A DNA stretch of 64,000 nucleotides from Mucilaginibacter arboris (GCF_009754915.1 NZ_WPIK01000008.1:164420-228419); one strand, 5' to 3'; counted from the first letter of the stretch, positions 1-9,750 are shown. Made by a program: numbers and translations. Notes: generated by a model not told the origin, from the sequence alone.

Positions 1-48
1 TATTTCTACACGAAATTATTCTATCTTTAACTATTAATATTAAATTAT

Positions 49-426
49 ATGAAATTTACGGTAGATAAACATGAAAAATATGTTCTGATTAAGTTAAACG
101 AATCAAAACTTAACTCTTTGATTTCACCGCAGCTTAAATCTGAGTTGATTTTGATGAATACGGACGGGCAACGCAATATTATTCTTGACTTATCAATGGT
201 TAAATTTGCAGATTCATCCGGCTTGAGTAGCCTGTTAGTTGGCCATCGTATCTGTAAAAATGCTGATGGAGGTTTTATATTAACAGGTTTAAGTGAGTCT
301 GTTGCACGTTTAATCTCTATTTCTCAGTTAGAAAATGTGCTCTCTATCGTAAATACACCGGAAGAAGCAATTGATTTGGTTTTTATGGAAGAAATTGAAA
401 AAGACCTTAAAAAAGAAATAAAATAA
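49..426 (+). CDS. STAS-domain anti-sigma-factor antagonist-like protein
   Basis: A 125-residue single-domain protein of the STAS (SpoIIAA-like) family. The segment around residues 46-60 (LDLSMVKFADSSGLSSL) matches the usual STAS phosphorylation site, with serine 56 or 57 as the candidate phosphoacceptor. Family members bind an anti-sigma factor or serine kinase in the cytoplasm and release it when phosphorylated. No kinase or sigma factor is next to it, so the partner cannot be named. It sits 18 nt upstream of RNase Z on the same strand, an arrangement I believe is common in this group. A lysine/glutamate-rich tail ends the protein. Family confident, role inferred. Confidence 0.85.
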   Translation: MKFTVDKHEKYVLIKLNESKLNSLISPQLKSELILMNTDGQRNIILDLSMVKFADSSGLSSLLVGHRICKNADGGFILTGLSESVARLISISQLENVLSIVNTPEEAIDLVFMEEIEKDLKKEIK

Positions 427-444
427 TCGGTTTCCGCCTGCGAA

Positions 445-1356
445 ATGAGATTTGATGTAACGATATTAGGTAGCAGCTCTGCAACACCTATTTATAACAG
501 AAATCCAACTTCACAAGCATTAAACATCAACGAACGGTTTTATTTAATTGACTGCGGCGAAGGTACCCAGCAACAAATGCTGCGTTTTGATGTAAAGCCG
601 GGTAAAATAGACCATATTTTTATCAGCCATTTACACGGCGACCATTACCTCGGTTTAATCGGGCTGCTTTCATCCATGCATTTAAACGGACGTAAAAAAC
701 CAATGCATATTTTTGGGCCGCCAGACCTAAAAAAGATTATCGATATAAATTTAGAATGTTCGTGGACCAAGCTGAACTACGAACTGATTTTTCATCCGTT
801 GAAAAACACGGAAACAGAAGTTATTTTCGAAAACAAGGATATCATTGTTCAAACCATCATTCTAAATCATCGAATTCCTTGTACCGGATTTTTATTTAGT
901 CAAAAAAAAAACCTCCTAAAACTGAATGCAACCCAATTAGAACACTATCAGGTTGGACGTAACCAGTTTTTAAAGCTGAAACAAGGAGAAGATTTTGTAA
1001 ACGAAAATGGCGAAAGGGTTCCTAATTCTGTATTAACAATTAAACCGGAAGACCCTAAAAGTTATGCCTATTGTTCTGATACGTTAGCTGGGGAAGCTTA
1101 TCTGCCGCAAATTGAGGATGTTGATTTACTTTATCATGAAGCTACTTTTATGCACGATTTATTAGCAAGGGCACAAGAAACTTATCATACAACAGCATTA
1201 CAAGCCGGTGAAATTGCGTTTAAAACAGGTGTAAAAAAGCTCTTAATAGGCCATTTTTCTGCCCGCTATAAAACGTTAGATGGTTTACTGGAAGAAGCCA
1301 GGTCCGTTTTTAAAGAAACCGACCTGGCCATAGAAGGTAAAGTATTTACGATCTGA
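445..1356 (+). CDS. rnz: Ribonuclease Z (tRNA 3' endonuclease)
   Basis: A 303-residue metallo-beta-lactamase-fold enzyme that removes 3' trailers from tRNA precursors. The zinc-binding signature SHLHGDHYLGL lies near residues 61-71, followed by further metal ligands (CSD..., YHEATF, GHFSARY) in the expected order for RNase Z. Length matches the short bacterial form. The N-terminus MRFDVTILGSSSATP is typical, which supports the chosen ATG. It probably shares a transcript with the upstream STAS gene. Its stop codon touches a variant copy of the dispersed repeat (1356-1369), which also overlaps the end of the convergent MCE gene. Confidence 0.95.
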   Translation: MRFDVTILGSSSATPIYNRNPTSQALNINERFYLIDCGEGTQQQMLRFDVKPGKIDHIFISHLHGDHYLGLIGLLSSMHLNGRKKPMHIFGPPDLKKIIDINLECSWTKLNYELIFHPLKNTETEVIFENKDIIVQTIILNHRIPCTGFLFSQKKNLLKLNATQLEHYQVGRNQFLKLKQGEDFVNENGERVPNSVLTIKPEDPKSYAYCSDTLAGEAYLPQIEDVDLLYHEATFMHDLLARAQETYHTTALQAGEIAFKTGVKKLLIGHFSARYKTLDGLLEEARSVFKETDLAIEGKVFTI

Positions 1357-1369
1357 TACTTCTTTTATC
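1356..1369 (-). repeat. Dispersed repeat, variant ATACTTCTTTTATC
   Basis: A variant copy (one C-to-A-type change in the core) between the convergent ends of rnz and the MCE gene. It touches both stop codons. No inverted partner is visible here. Confidence 0.6.
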
Positions 1370-2315
1370 AATCATTTTTCTTTCCGCCAAATATCGAAAA
1401 GCTTACGTATCTTTTAGGATTGGCTTTCAGGTCCTGCATTAATTTATCCAGATCGGCAGCAGAATTATTTAAATTGTTATATAGCTTGTCATCATTCAAT
1501 AATAAGCTAATTGAACCCTTACCAGTATTTATTTTATTGATAGCCACTTGCAAATCGCTTATCGCTTTGTTGGCATTGGTTAAAGTTTCCTGGATATTTG
1601 TTTTGGCAACCTGGTTACTTAATTGATCGAAATTAGAAACGATGTGCGAAATATGTTCATTGTTATTACGGAGGTTATTAGAGATAGACTCGAAATTAGC
1701 CAGGATTTTGCCAATACGTCCGCCTTCAGAACCAACCAGCCCATCAACTTTTTTTGTAGTCCCCTCAATTGTTGCCAACGTATTAGCAATGCTTTTAAAA
1801 GAGCGATCAACGTTTTTTTGGAAAGATGGGTTCAGGATAGTGTTTACAGAAGTTAAAAGCGAATCCATTTTAGCAATAATATTCTCTGCTTTTTTCTGTA
1901 CCGGCTGTACTGTTTCGGCTAAGCTTCTTTCTACGTTAGACCTTAAAGTATCCTTGTTTTCAGCATAAACGGCACTGTTGCCTAATTCAAACTCAATCGC
2001 TTTATTTCCTAATAAATCTGTACTCATTAAACGGGCAACAGAGTTTTGCGGAATAGGATAGTCTTTATTAATCTTAAATTCAACAACTGTTCTGCCGCTT
2101 GGCTGCAACTTCATATCAGAAACACGGCCAATCTGAAAACCATTTACCAGCACCGGTTTTGAAATATTTAAGCCATCAACATGGCTATAGGTAGCATAAA
2201 ATTTTTGTTCCCTGGACAGGATATCATTGCCACGCAAAAAATTATAGCCTAAAACAAGTACAGTAATAGCAACGGCCGTAAGTGCGCCAATTTTGGTTTC
2301 GTTAGATACTTTCAA
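1368..2315 (-). CDS. MCE/MlaD-family lipid-transport substrate-binding protein
   Basis: A 315-residue protein with one N-terminal membrane anchor (about residues 9-27), an MCE domain at about 37-115 (YSHVDGLNISKPVLVNGFQ... is the usual MCE core) and a long helical C-terminal region. MCE proteins form periplasmic hexamers that move phospholipids between membranes as part of an ABC importer. The permease and ATPase (MlaE/MlaF type) are not in this window. It lies 32 nt downstream of the amidase on the same strand and is probably cotranscribed. The amidase/MCE/LptD grouping suggests a cell-envelope cluster. Confidence 0.88.
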   Translation of the reverse strand: MKVSNETKIGALTAVAITVLVLGYNFLRGNDILSREQKFYATYSHVDGLNISKPVLVNGFQIGRVSDMKLQPSGRTVVEFKINKDYPIPQNSVARLMSTDLLGNKAIEFELGNSAVYAENKDTLRSNVERSLAETVQPVQKKAENIIAKMDSLLTSVNTILNPSFQKNVDRSFKSIANTLATIEGTTKKVDGLVGSEGGRIGKILANFESISNNLRNNNEHISHIVSNFDQLSNQVAKTNIQETLTNANKAISDLQVAINKINTGKGSISLLLNDDKLYNNLNNSAADLDKLMQDLKANPKRYVSFSIFGGKKND

Positions 2316-2347
2316 AATGTAATGTTTAAATTAATTCTATTTAATAG

Positions 2348-3220
2348 TTATTCATTTTCCTTTCGGTACTTAACAATTGCACGAACAATAGAATTTACTA
2401 TTTCTTCCTGTCCTGCTTCAGAGTTCAAATATTTTTCGTCTTCAGGATTGTTAATAAAACCGGTTTCAATTAATACAGATGGCATAGCGCTATGACATAA
2501 AACCAAAACGCCCTGTTCAATTACACCGCCGCTTGGCCGGCCATCTGTTTGTACAAATTCATTATTAACCAAATCAGCAAAACGGATACTTTGTTTACGA
2601 TATTTATTTTTATATGCGTTTAACAAAATCATCGAGGTAGGGTCATTGGGGTCAAAACCGCTGTTCATTTCCTTGGCTTCCTTATCATCAAGTAAGTTTT
2701 CCCTTATGGCTTTTTCTTCTTCCTTTGTGCGGTGAAACCCGTAAACCAATACTAAAACACCACGGCTGGAACGGTCCGGCACTCTTGTCCTTTTTCCACG
2801 TACGGTAACAACTTTATCGGGCAAAGAGTTGCAATGTATGGAAATAAAAAGGTTGCCCTTGTTTTCGTTTGCAATGTCTGATCTTTTCTGCCATTCCACA
2901 TCCTCGCCGTTGGTCCGTGTCATCACCACTTTAATATCGCTCATTTCCTTTTGTATCGCTTTTTGTAACTTAAATGCGATGGCAAGCGTTACATCTTTTT
3001 CGAGAGAAAAAGAACCGGCAGCACCGGCCCTGCGGCCGCCGTGCCCGGCATCAACAACAATTGTTTTTAGTTTAAACCGGCGATTTTCGGTAGTGTCTTT
3101 TTTTACCGGTTTTTCCTCTATAAAAGAAGTAGTAGTAATAAAAAGTATTAAAATTGGGAAACAATAAATGAGCCTTTTCAATGTTCTATTTTTCATTAAT
3201 TTTGAGACCGTAAACAACAT
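2348..3220 (-). CDS. N-acetylmuramoyl-L-alanine amidase (Amidase_3)
   Basis: A zinc amidase that cleaves the amide bond between MurNAc and the stem peptide of peptidoglycan. Visible family motifs are VVDAGHGG (first zinc ligand), SIHCNS (zinc ligand) and LIETGFINNPED (catalytic glutamate). A hydrophobic N-terminal stretch indicates export. The longest frame starts at 3220, but the ATG at 3196 (MKNRTLKRLIYCF) gives a cleaner signal peptide and is a likely alternative. Transcribed divergently from lptD; the two starts are close, so their promoters overlap. 290 residues from the longer start. Confidence 0.92.
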   Translation of the reverse strand: MLFTVSKLMKNRTLKRLIYCFPILILFITTTSFIEEKPVKKDTTENRRFKLKTIVVDAGHGGRRAGAAGSFSLEKDVTLAIAFKLQKAIQKEMSDIKVVMTRTNGEDVEWQKRSDIANENKGNLFISIHCNSLPDKVVTVRGKRTRVPDRSSRGVLVLVYGFHRTKEEEKAIRENLLDDKEAKEMNSGFDPNDPTSMILLNAYKNKYRKQSIRFADLVNNEFVQTDGRPSGGVIEQGVLVLCHSAMPSVLIETGFINNPEDEKYLNSEAGQEEIVNSIVRAIVKYRKENE

Positions 3221-3250
3221 AATTTACAAAAATAATATTCAAAATCGATT

Positions 3251-6016
3251 TTGAGATTTATAAAGCTTCTTTTTCCTTTACTACTCGTCACAATTTGTTT
3301 TTTTTCAGCTTTTTCTTTCTCAGTTACCCGGATAGCCAAAAAATATAAGTTACTGATAAACGATACCATTATCCACCTGGATTCATCAAGAAGGCAGGAC
3401 AGGGTACTTCTACAGCATGACACTACCGTTCGGGCAATAGGAAAAGTGAAAGGAAAAACGACTGCAAAAAAAACAGGTGTAAAAACAGCATCTAAAGCAG
3501 ATACCACTTCAAAATCGAAAAATGGGTTAGGTTCTACCGTTAAATACGCTGCTGAAGATTCTATCATTACAGATCATAAAAATAATATTGTTTATTTATA
3601 TGGCCGCGCCCGCATTACTTATGAAGATGCTGCCCTTGATGCAGATTACATCAAATTAGATCAAAAAAACCATTTAGCTTATGCTAAAGGTATTGTTAAC
3701 CCCAAAACTAAACGTTATGCCGGCAGGCCAATTCTGAAGCAAAAAAATGAAAGCCCTGTTACGGCTGATTCTTTGGTTTTTGATTATACTACTAAAAAAG
3801 CAAAAATTTACCAGGCTTATTCTGAACAAGAAGGCAACTATATCTCGGGCGGACAGGCAAAAAAACTGAACGAAACAGAAATTGCCTACCGTAATATACT
3901 TTTTAGCACTTGCGACCTGCCTTATCCGGATACACATTTTGGTATTGTCATAACAAAAGGTATTGCCGAAAAGAACCAGATCATTTCCGGTCCAGCTTAT
4001 TTGGAAATTGAAGGTGTGCCTCTTCCAATTGCCATTCCTTTCGGGTTTTTCCCCAAACCTGATAAAAGGACTTCAGGTATTATTTTACCAACTTTCGGGG
4101 AAGATGCAACGCTTGGCTTTAACCTGCGCAACTTTGGTTATTATATGGGTTTTGGCGATAAGTTTGATTTAACCAATTACGGCTCCATTTATTCCAAAGG
4201 TTCTTTTGAATTAAGCAGCGATGCGCGATATTTTGACCGTTATAAATATTCGGGCAACTTGGTTTTGAGTTATGGTTACCACAAATATGGCTTGGCAACA
4301 GATCCGGCAGCAAAAGATTTTAACATCCGCTGGTCGCACACGCAAAACCCAAATGCAAATCCCGGAACTACTTTCAGCGCTTCTGTTAATGCAGGTACAT
4401 CTACCTATTATACCAATAATGCCAGTACAGTTAATTATAATTTAACTGCTTTAACACAAAATAATTTACGTTCCAGTATTGCCTACAGTAAAACCTGGGC
4501 AGGCACGCCTTTTAACTTTACCGCAAGTGCCAACCATAGCCAGGAATTATCTTCCAAAACCATTACTTTAGATTTGCCCAGCTTTACCTTTAATATGGCC
4601 AGCATCAATCCGTTTGATTCTAAGAACCGTGTAGGCGAGCAGAAATGGTACCAAAGGATCAACGTTCAATATACCTTAACAGGCGATAATCGCGTTACTG
4701 CAATTCCAGAATCTCAGTTTTTAACTAAAACCATTTTTAAAAGGTTTCAAAATGGTTTTCAGCAAAATATTCCGGTTAGTTTAAGCCTGAATGTTCTCAA
4801 ATACTTTCAATTTAGTTCGAGTGTAAATTATTCTGAGGTAGATTATTTACAAACGATCAGGCAGCGTTATACAAGAGGTAATACTTCTGGCGTTGATTCT
4901 TTAGTAACAGATACTGTTCCCGGGTTCAGGCGTGCAGGGACTTACAATCTAAGCACAGGTTTATCTACCAAATTATACGGAACGGTAAATTTTAAGGGAG
5001 GAAGATTGAAAGCAATCCGCCATACCATGACACCTTCGCTCAGTTTCCAGTACCGGCCGGATTATAACAATAATTCTTACGGCTATTACCAAAATGTGGT
5101 GAGCAACCCGGCCATCCCTTATCCTTATTCTTTAACGAGGTATTCTATTTTTGCTAATTCGCTTTATCAGGGCCCGTCTGGAGGAAGATCAGCTGGGTTA
5201 GCTTTAAGCGTTGATAATACAATTGAAGCAAAAGTAAGGGCAAAAAGTACCGATACAACCAATACCGACCGAAAGGTTCCTATTTTACAAGGGCTTTCTT
5301 TTTCAACCTTTTATAATTTCGTTGCCGATTCCATGAAGCTTTCGCCCATTAGTGTTTCCGGCCGTACCGCTTTGTTCAATCAAAAACTCGGAATCAATTT
5401 TAGCGGAATATTTGATCCTTATACCACTATCATTAAAGATTCAATTAGTAATGGCCAAATTGTTAAATATGCCAGGCGGATAAATCAATATACATTAGAA
5501 TCAGGCAAATTGCCGCGTTTAACCGCTTTTTCGCTTTCAACAAACTTCAGCCTTAACTCAAACACCATTAAAAACCAAAGCCAGCAACATGCACAAAATA
5601 CTGCCAATACCTTGCAGGGCATGAACCAGCAACAGGCCGGCCAGCTTGCCATGATCAACCGGGACCCAAATGCATTTGTTGATTTTAATATTCCCTGGAA
5701 TGTTTCCTTTAACTATAACTTTACTTACACTAACAGCGGTATATCTACAACCGTTAACAATGCCGTAAATATTAACGGCGATTTTAACGTAACACCTAAA
5801 TGGAAATTGCAATACACTTCTGGTTACGATTTTCGCTTAAACAAAATCAGCACAACATCCTTGTCCATTTACCGCGATTTGCATTGCTGGGATTTAGCTT
5901 TTCAATGGATTCCGTTTGGTTATTACAAGTATTATAGTGTTGATTTGAGGGTTAAAGCAAGCATTTTGCAAACGCTGAAGCTGAACAAGCGGAAGGATTA
6001 CTACAACAACTATTAA
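3251..6016 (+). CDS. lptD: LptD-like LPS-assembly outer-membrane protein
   Basis: A 921-residue outer-membrane protein. After the signal peptide comes an OstA/LptA-like beta-jellyroll around residues 95-200 (DHKNNIVYLYGRARITYEDAAL), then a large LptD barrel rich in alternating aromatic strands ending in a Y/N-rich C-terminus. It should insert LPS into the outer leaflet with LptE. The only possible start in this frame is a TTG at 3251: an in-frame TAA lies 18 nt upstream and no ATG precedes the signal peptide. The gene is followed 2 nt later by cinA. Confidence 0.88.
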   Translation: MRFIKLLFPLLLVTICFFSAFSFSVTRIAKKYKLLINDTIIHLDSSRRQDRVLLQHDTTVRAIGKVKGKTTAKKTGVKTASKADTTSKSKNGLGSTVKYAAEDSIITDHKNNIVYLYGRARITYEDAALDADYIKLDQKNHLAYAKGIVNPKTKRYAGRPILKQKNESPVTADSLVFDYTTKKAKIYQAYSEQEGNYISGGQAKKLNETEIAYRNILFSTCDLPYPDTHFGIVITKGIAEKNQIISGPAYLEIEGVPLPIAIPFGFFPKPDKRTSGIILPTFGEDATLGFNLRNFGYYMGFGDKFDLTNYGSIYSKGSFELSSDARYFDRYKYSGNLVLSYGYHKYGLATDPAAKDFNIRWSHTQNPNANPGTTFSASVNAGTSTYYTNNASTVNYNLTALTQNNLRSSIAYSKTWAGTPFNFTASANHSQELSSKTITLDLPSFTFNMASINPFDSKNRVGEQKWYQRINVQYTLTGDNRVTAIPESQFLTKTIFKRFQNGFQQNIPVSLSLNVLKYFQFSSSVNYSEVDYLQTIRQRYTRGNTSGVDSLVTDTVPGFRRAGTYNLSTGLSTKLYGTVNFKGGRLKAIRHTMTPSLSFQYRPDYNNNSYGYYQNVVSNPAIPYPYSLTRYSIFANSLYQGPSGGRSAGLALSVDNTIEAKVRAKSTDTTNTDRKVPILQGLSFSTFYNFVADSMKLSPISVSGRTALFNQKLGINFSGIFDPYTTIIKDSISNGQIVKYARRINQYTLESGKLPRLTAFSLSTNFSLNSNTIKNQSQQHAQNTANTLQGMNQQQAGQLAMINRDPNAFVDFNIPWNVSFNYNFTYTNSGISTTVNNAVNINGDFNVTPKWKLQYTSGYDFRLNKISTTSLSIYRDLHCWDLAFQWIPFGYYKYYSVDLRVKASILQTLKLNKRKDYYNNY

Positions 6017-6018
6017 AA

Positions 6019-7266
6019 ATGTTAGCAGAAATTATCACGATTGGAGATGAAATCCTGATCGGACAAATTATAGATAGCAATTCGGCCTGGATGGCACAAC
6101 AATTAAACGCTGCCGGAATCCGTGTTAAACAAATTTCATCGGTTTCTGATAACCGCAAACATATTTTAACTGCCATAAAAGAAGCATCCGAAAGGGCAGA
6201 TGTAATTTTAATTACCGGCGGACTTGGACCAACGAAAGACGATATTACCAAAACTACTTTGGCCGAATATTTTAAGGTTGGGATGAAGCGCGACCAGGAA
6301 ACGCTGGACAATGTTGCCCGTATTTTTGCCCGTTTCAATCGTCCTTTATTAGATGTAAATATTCGCCAGGCTGACGTTCCGGAAAACTGCGAGGTTTTGC
6401 TGAACAAAAACGGAACAGCGCCCGGCATGTGGTTTCAGGAAAACGGAAAGGTTTATGTTTCGATGCCCGGCGTACCGCACGAGATGATGTATTTGATGGA
6501 AGACCTGGTATTGCCAAAACTGAAAGCTTCTTTTAACCTGCCAAAAATTTGGCATCAAACAATATTAACCGTTGGCGAAGGCGAATCTTTTTTAGCCGAA
6601 CGGATTGCAGACATTGAAGACCAGCTTCCGCCACAAATCAAATTAGCTTACCTGCCAAAATTAGGAACAGTACGTTTGCGTTTAAGTGCTTATGGAGATG
6701 ACGAAGAAAAAATGCAGCAGGAACTTGCTCTTCAAACTAAAAAACTCACAGAACGATTAGGTTCTACCGTAGCTGCAACAGAAGATATCCCGCTGGAAAA
6801 AGCCATACTTCTTTTAATGGCAAAAAATAAGCAAACCTTATCTTTAGCCGAAAGCTGTACCGGCGGTTATATTGCCCATTTATTTACCAGTCAGCCCGGC
6901 GCTTCCAGTGTTTTTGTGGGCGGTGCAGTTTCTTATTCGTATGAGATGAAAGAAAAAATGTTAGGCGTAAACAGCGATACCTTGTGGGAAACAGGCGCGG
7001 TAAGTGAAGAAACCGTACGCGAAATGGTAGAAGGTGCTTTAAGAAATTTTTCTTCGGATTATGCCATTGCTGTAACCGGAATTGCCGGCCCGGATGGCGG
7101 AACACCCGAAAAACCAGTTGGTACAGTTTGGATTGGCGTGGCCAGAAAAGATAAAACAATTGCTAAAAAATATGTTTTCGGTAATAAACGCATCCAGAAT
7201 ATCGAGCGCACGGCAATAACAGCCATGGGAGATTTGCTTAAACTGCTGCGCGAACCAATTGCATAA
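6019..7266 (+). CDS. cinA: CinA-family protein, MoCF domain plus NMN deamidase domain
   Basis: A 415-residue two-domain protein. The N-terminal molybdopterin-binding-like domain (IITIGDEILIGQIIDSN, then ITGGLGPTKDD) is linked to ADP-ribose pyrophosphatase activity in this family. The C-terminal CinA domain (LAESCTGGYIAHLFT, AVTGIAGPDGG) matches nicotinamide-nucleotide deamidase PncC. It lies 2 nt after lptD, so translation may be coupled. A copy of the dispersed repeat (6176-6187) lies within the gene and reads IKEAS in frame. The competence link implied by the name is historical. Confidence 0.94.
   Translation: MLAEIITIGDEILIGQIIDSNSAWMAQQLNAAGIRVKQISSVSDNRKHILTAIKEASERADVILITGGLGPTKDDITKTTLAEYFKVGMKRDQETLDNVARIFARFNRPLLDVNIRQADVPENCEVLLNKNGTAPGMWFQENGKVYVSMPGVPHEMMYLMEDLVLPKLKASFNLPKIWHQTILTVGEGESFLAERIADIEDQLPPQIKLAYLPKLGTVRLRLSAYGDDEEKMQQELALQTKKLTERLGSTVAATEDIPLEKAILLLMAKNKQTLSLAESCTGGYIAHLFTSQPGASSVFVGGAVSYSYEMKEKMLGVNSDTLWETGAVSEETVREMVEGALRNFSSDYAIAVTGIAGPDGGTPEKPVGTVWIGVARKDKTIAKKYVFGNKRIQNIERTAITAMGDLLKLLREPIA
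6176..6187 (+). repeat. Dispersed repeat core within cinA
   Basis: Exact TAAAAGAAGCAT inside the coding sequence, reading IKEAS. This could be a chance match, because KEA is a common peptide. It is listed because the match continues (ATAAAAGAAGCATCC). Confidence 0.5.
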
Positions 7267-7306
7267 CCAACAATAAAACGTAATTTTATCCGACCAAATA
7301 CAAATA

Positions 7307-8671
7307 ATGGCTTTATACGAATTACTACTGCCGAGAATGGGCGAAAGCGTTGCAGAAGCTACCATCATTAAATGGCTGAAAGTACCTGGCGAAATGATTG
7401 AGCCGGATGATGCCGTGGTAGAAATTGCAACAGATAAAGTTGATTCTGAAGTTTCTTCGCCCGTAAAAGGGAAACTATCCGAGTTATTATTTAAAGAAGA
7501 TGAAGTTGCGCAGGTAGGATCGGTAATTGCACTGATAGAAACTGAAGTTGAAAAAAGTACAACCGTTGCAGCACAACCGGCAACGCCGCCGGTAACCGCA
7601 CAACCAGAAAAAACACCGGTAAAAGAAGCATTGCCGCAAGCAATTCCGGGATTAGAAATTTTACAGCCAAAACCCGCAACACCAACACCTGTAAAAGATA
7701 GTATTCGTTTTTATTCGCCTTTGGTCAGGAGTATTGCCGGGCAGGAAGGCATCAGTCAGGAAGAATTGGACCAAATTCCGGGCAGCGGTTCCGAAGGAAG
7801 GTTAACCAAAGACGACCTGCTGGATTATCTTCAAAACAAAAAATCAGCACCACAATCAACAGATCAGTCTGAAAAATCTGCGCCTGCAAATCCGGCTTCC
7901 ACCACAAAACCTATTGAAAGGCCGCAAGCAGAAAGTAAATCAACTCATGCTGCTGTTTCTGCAGGGGATGAAATTTTCGAAATGGACAGAATGCGTAAGT
8001 TGATTGCAGACCACATGGTCATCAGCAAGCAAACTTCGCCGCATGTAACTTCTTTTATTGAAGCTGATGTAACCAATTTAGTGCAATGGCGCGAAAAATA
8101 CAAAGCTGCTTTTGAAAAGCGCGAAGGCGAGAAAATTACTTTTACACCAATTTTTGTGGAAGCTGTTGCCAAAGCTTTAAAAGATATGCCGATGGTAAAT
8201 GTATCGGTAAACGGAACGCAGATCATCCGAAAAAAAAATATTAACATTGGTATGGCTACTGCTTTGCCAAACGGAAATTTGATTGTTCCGGTGATTAAAA
8301 ATGCAGATACACTGAATCTTTTAGGGCTAACCAAAGCTGTAAATCATCTTGCCCAACGTGCCCGGAACAATAAACTACAGCCTGATGAGGTGAAAGACGG
8401 CACCTTCACCATTACCAATATTGGTTCTTTCGGAAACATTATGGGTACGCCAATTATTAACCAGCCGCAGGCAGCAATCCTGGCTATTGGCGTAATCAAG
8501 AAAAAACCGGCAGTTATCGAAACCGGATCTGGCGATATGATTGCAATCCGGCACCTGATGTATTTATCGCTCTCTTACGATCACCGGATTGTTGATGGCG
8601 CACTTGGCGGTATGTTCCTTAAAAAAGTATCGGATTATTTAGAGAATTGGGATGGTAAAAGAAGTATATAA
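7307..8671 (+). CDS. 2-oxo acid dehydrogenase E2 (dihydrolipoyl acyltransferase)
   Basis: A 454-residue E2 subunit. The N-terminal lipoyl domain carries the lipoylated lysine in EIATDKVDSEV (K44). A Pro/Ala/Thr-rich linker follows, then a peripheral-subunit-binding domain (about 133-176) and the catalytic domain ending with SYDHRIVDGA, where H426 and D430 are the expected active-site pair. It transfers acyl groups to CoA in a pyruvate, 2-oxoglutarate or branched-chain dehydrogenase complex; which one cannot be told here because E1 and E3 are absent. A repeat copy lies in the linker (7620-7631), and a variant ends the gene (8656-8667, residues KRSI). Confidence 0.93.
   Translation: MALYELLLPRMGESVAEATIIKWLKVPGEMIEPDDAVVEIATDKVDSEVSSPVKGKLSELLFKEDEVAQVGSVIALIETEVEKSTTVAAQPATPPVTAQPEKTPVKEALPQAIPGLEILQPKPATPTPVKDSIRFYSPLVRSIAGQEGISQEELDQIPGSGSEGRLTKDDLLDYLQNKKSAPQSTDQSEKSAPANPASTTKPIERPQAESKSTHAAVSAGDEIFEMDRMRKLIADHMVISKQTSPHVTSFIEADVTNLVQWREKYKAAFEKREGEKITFTPIFVEAVAKALKDMPMVNVSVNGTQIIRKKNINIGMATALPNGNLIVPVIKNADTLNLLGLTKAVNHLAQRARNNKLQPDEVKDGTFTITNIGSFGNIMGTPIINQPQAAILAIGVIKKKPAVIETGSGDMIAIRHLMYLSLSYDHRIVDGALGGMFLKKVSDYLENWDGKRSI
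7620..7631 (+). repeat. Dispersed repeat core within the E2 linker
   Basis: Exact TAAAAGAAGCAT preceded by CCGG, as in intergenic copies (CCGGTAAAAGAAGCAT). It lies in the flexible inter-domain linker, where sequence is little constrained. Confidence 0.55.
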
Positions 8672-8758
8672 TGCTTTTTTTACCGGCAAAAAATTTGCTG
8701 CTTTCCTAATCAGTACCATCAGTAAATATAGATGTGCAATAACCTGAACGGAAGCAAT

Positions 8759-9388
8759 TCAGCCGACATCTTCCTTTGCTACATCAATTAATATTTTGCT
8801 CATGATGTTATTGCCCGAGAAAAAGATGTAAAAAATCAGTGCACATGTCATAAAAAACAAGCTTATATAAACGCTGATAAAACAAGTCACTGCTGCAAGC
8901 ACATAACAAACAGGGCCTATAATAGCCGTTTTAATAACTGAACGATATACTTCTTTCGTAAGTGCTTCATGTTTTAAAGTTTCATTTTTGATGATATATT
9001 CCAGGATGCTGAAATTCAGCATCGATATTGTAAATAAGGTTCCGGTATAAAGTAAAATGGTACTCGTTAAAAAAAAGTTGTCTGCCAGGATAGAAGCCGG
9101 AAACGGAACCAGCGCAATAAACATCAGGTAAAGAATGTTCAGCCAAAGCAATGGTGTATTTACTACTTTTACAAAACTAAAAATCCGGTGATGGGCAACC
9201 CAAAAAACACCAATTACCAAAAAACTAAACCCAAAACTTAGCAGTTTTGGTGCAGCAGAAATAAGGATATGGTTTAGTTGCCCGTTATTAATATTCTGTT
9301 TATCGGGTACTTTTACATTTAAGATCAGCAGGGTAATGGCAATGGCAAATACGCCGTCAGAAAAAGCTTCGAGCCTGTTTTTGTTCAT
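8759..9388 (-). CDS. TMEM175-family potassium-channel-like membrane protein
   Basis: A 209-residue protein with about six hydrophobic segments. The N-terminus MNKNRLEAFSDGVFAIAITLL carries the R-x3-FSD motif of the TMEM175 (DUF1211) family, whose bacterial members form potassium-selective channels in the inner membrane. Length is normal for a bacterial single-repeat protein. It is monocistronic by position: the E2 gene is convergent, and a small lipoprotein lies 71 nt upstream on the same strand. Family assignment is strong; ion selectivity is from the family only. Confidence 0.88.
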   Translation of the reverse strand: MNKNRLEAFSDGVFAIAITLLILNVKVPDKQNINNGQLNHILISAAPKLLSFGFSFLVIGVFWVAHHRIFSFVKVVNTPLLWLNILYLMFIALVPFPASILADNFFLTSTILLYTGTLFTISMLNFSILEYIIKNETLKHEALTKEVYRSVIKTAIIGPVCYVLAAVTCFISVYISLFFMTCALIFYIFFSGNNIMSKILIDVAKEDVG

Positions 9389-9459
9389 CTAATATTTTTT
9401 CAGCCTAACAGCGGCAACAAATATTTGTTTAAACACGAAACATAAAAACAGCAGCAGGT

Positions 9460-9588
9460 TTAATGTTTTTGGGGAACATCGTGCGGATAATGCTTACTTC
9501 TGGCGCGATACTGTTGCTTAGAACACCCGGCTGCGGTAAAAGCAATCAACATAATAGCAACTATTGTTTTCTGGAATAAACGGCACAT
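9460..9588 (-). CDS. Tiny putative lipoprotein (42 aa)
   Basis: A short frame: MCRLFQKTIVAIMLIAF followed by TAAGC and a charged, histidine-containing tail ending VPQKH. It has the form of a lipoprotein signal peptide with the modified cysteine at residue 22, leaving only about 21 mature residues. Both the start and the stop fit the gap upstream of the TMEM175 gene, and the strand is the same. It resembles small YgdI/osmotic-type lipoproteins only in layout; I recognise no family. Real coding is likely from the signal-peptide pattern but unproven. Confidence 0.55.
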   Translation of the reverse strand: MCRLFQKTIVAIMLIAFTAAGCSKQQYRARSKHYPHDVPQKH

Positions 9589-9686
9589 CCTATTACTTTT
9601 AAAATCTCTTTATAAAAGTAAGAATTGTGAAGGAAAAGAAAGTAAATTTCTACAGAGGGCTTAAATAATCAAAAAAGCCATCTATT

Positions 9687-9743
9687 ACTATTTTAAAATC
9701 AAAAATAGTATTTAAACTATTTATACCTTTGTTTTAACTATTT
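9687..9743 (+). promoter_or_regulatory. Clustered ACTATT motifs and -7 box upstream of the 9751 gene
   Basis: An inverted pair ACTATTTT (9687-9694) / AAAATAGT (9702-9709) is followed by two direct copies of AACTATTT (9715-9722 and 9736-9743) exactly 21 bp apart, i.e. two helical turns. A TACCTTTG box (9724-9731) fits the Bacteroidota TAnnTTTG -7 element and lies between the two direct copies. This is the layout expected of an operator overlapping a promoter. No -33 element is evident. Confidence 0.5.
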
Positions 9744-9750
9744 TGCTAGT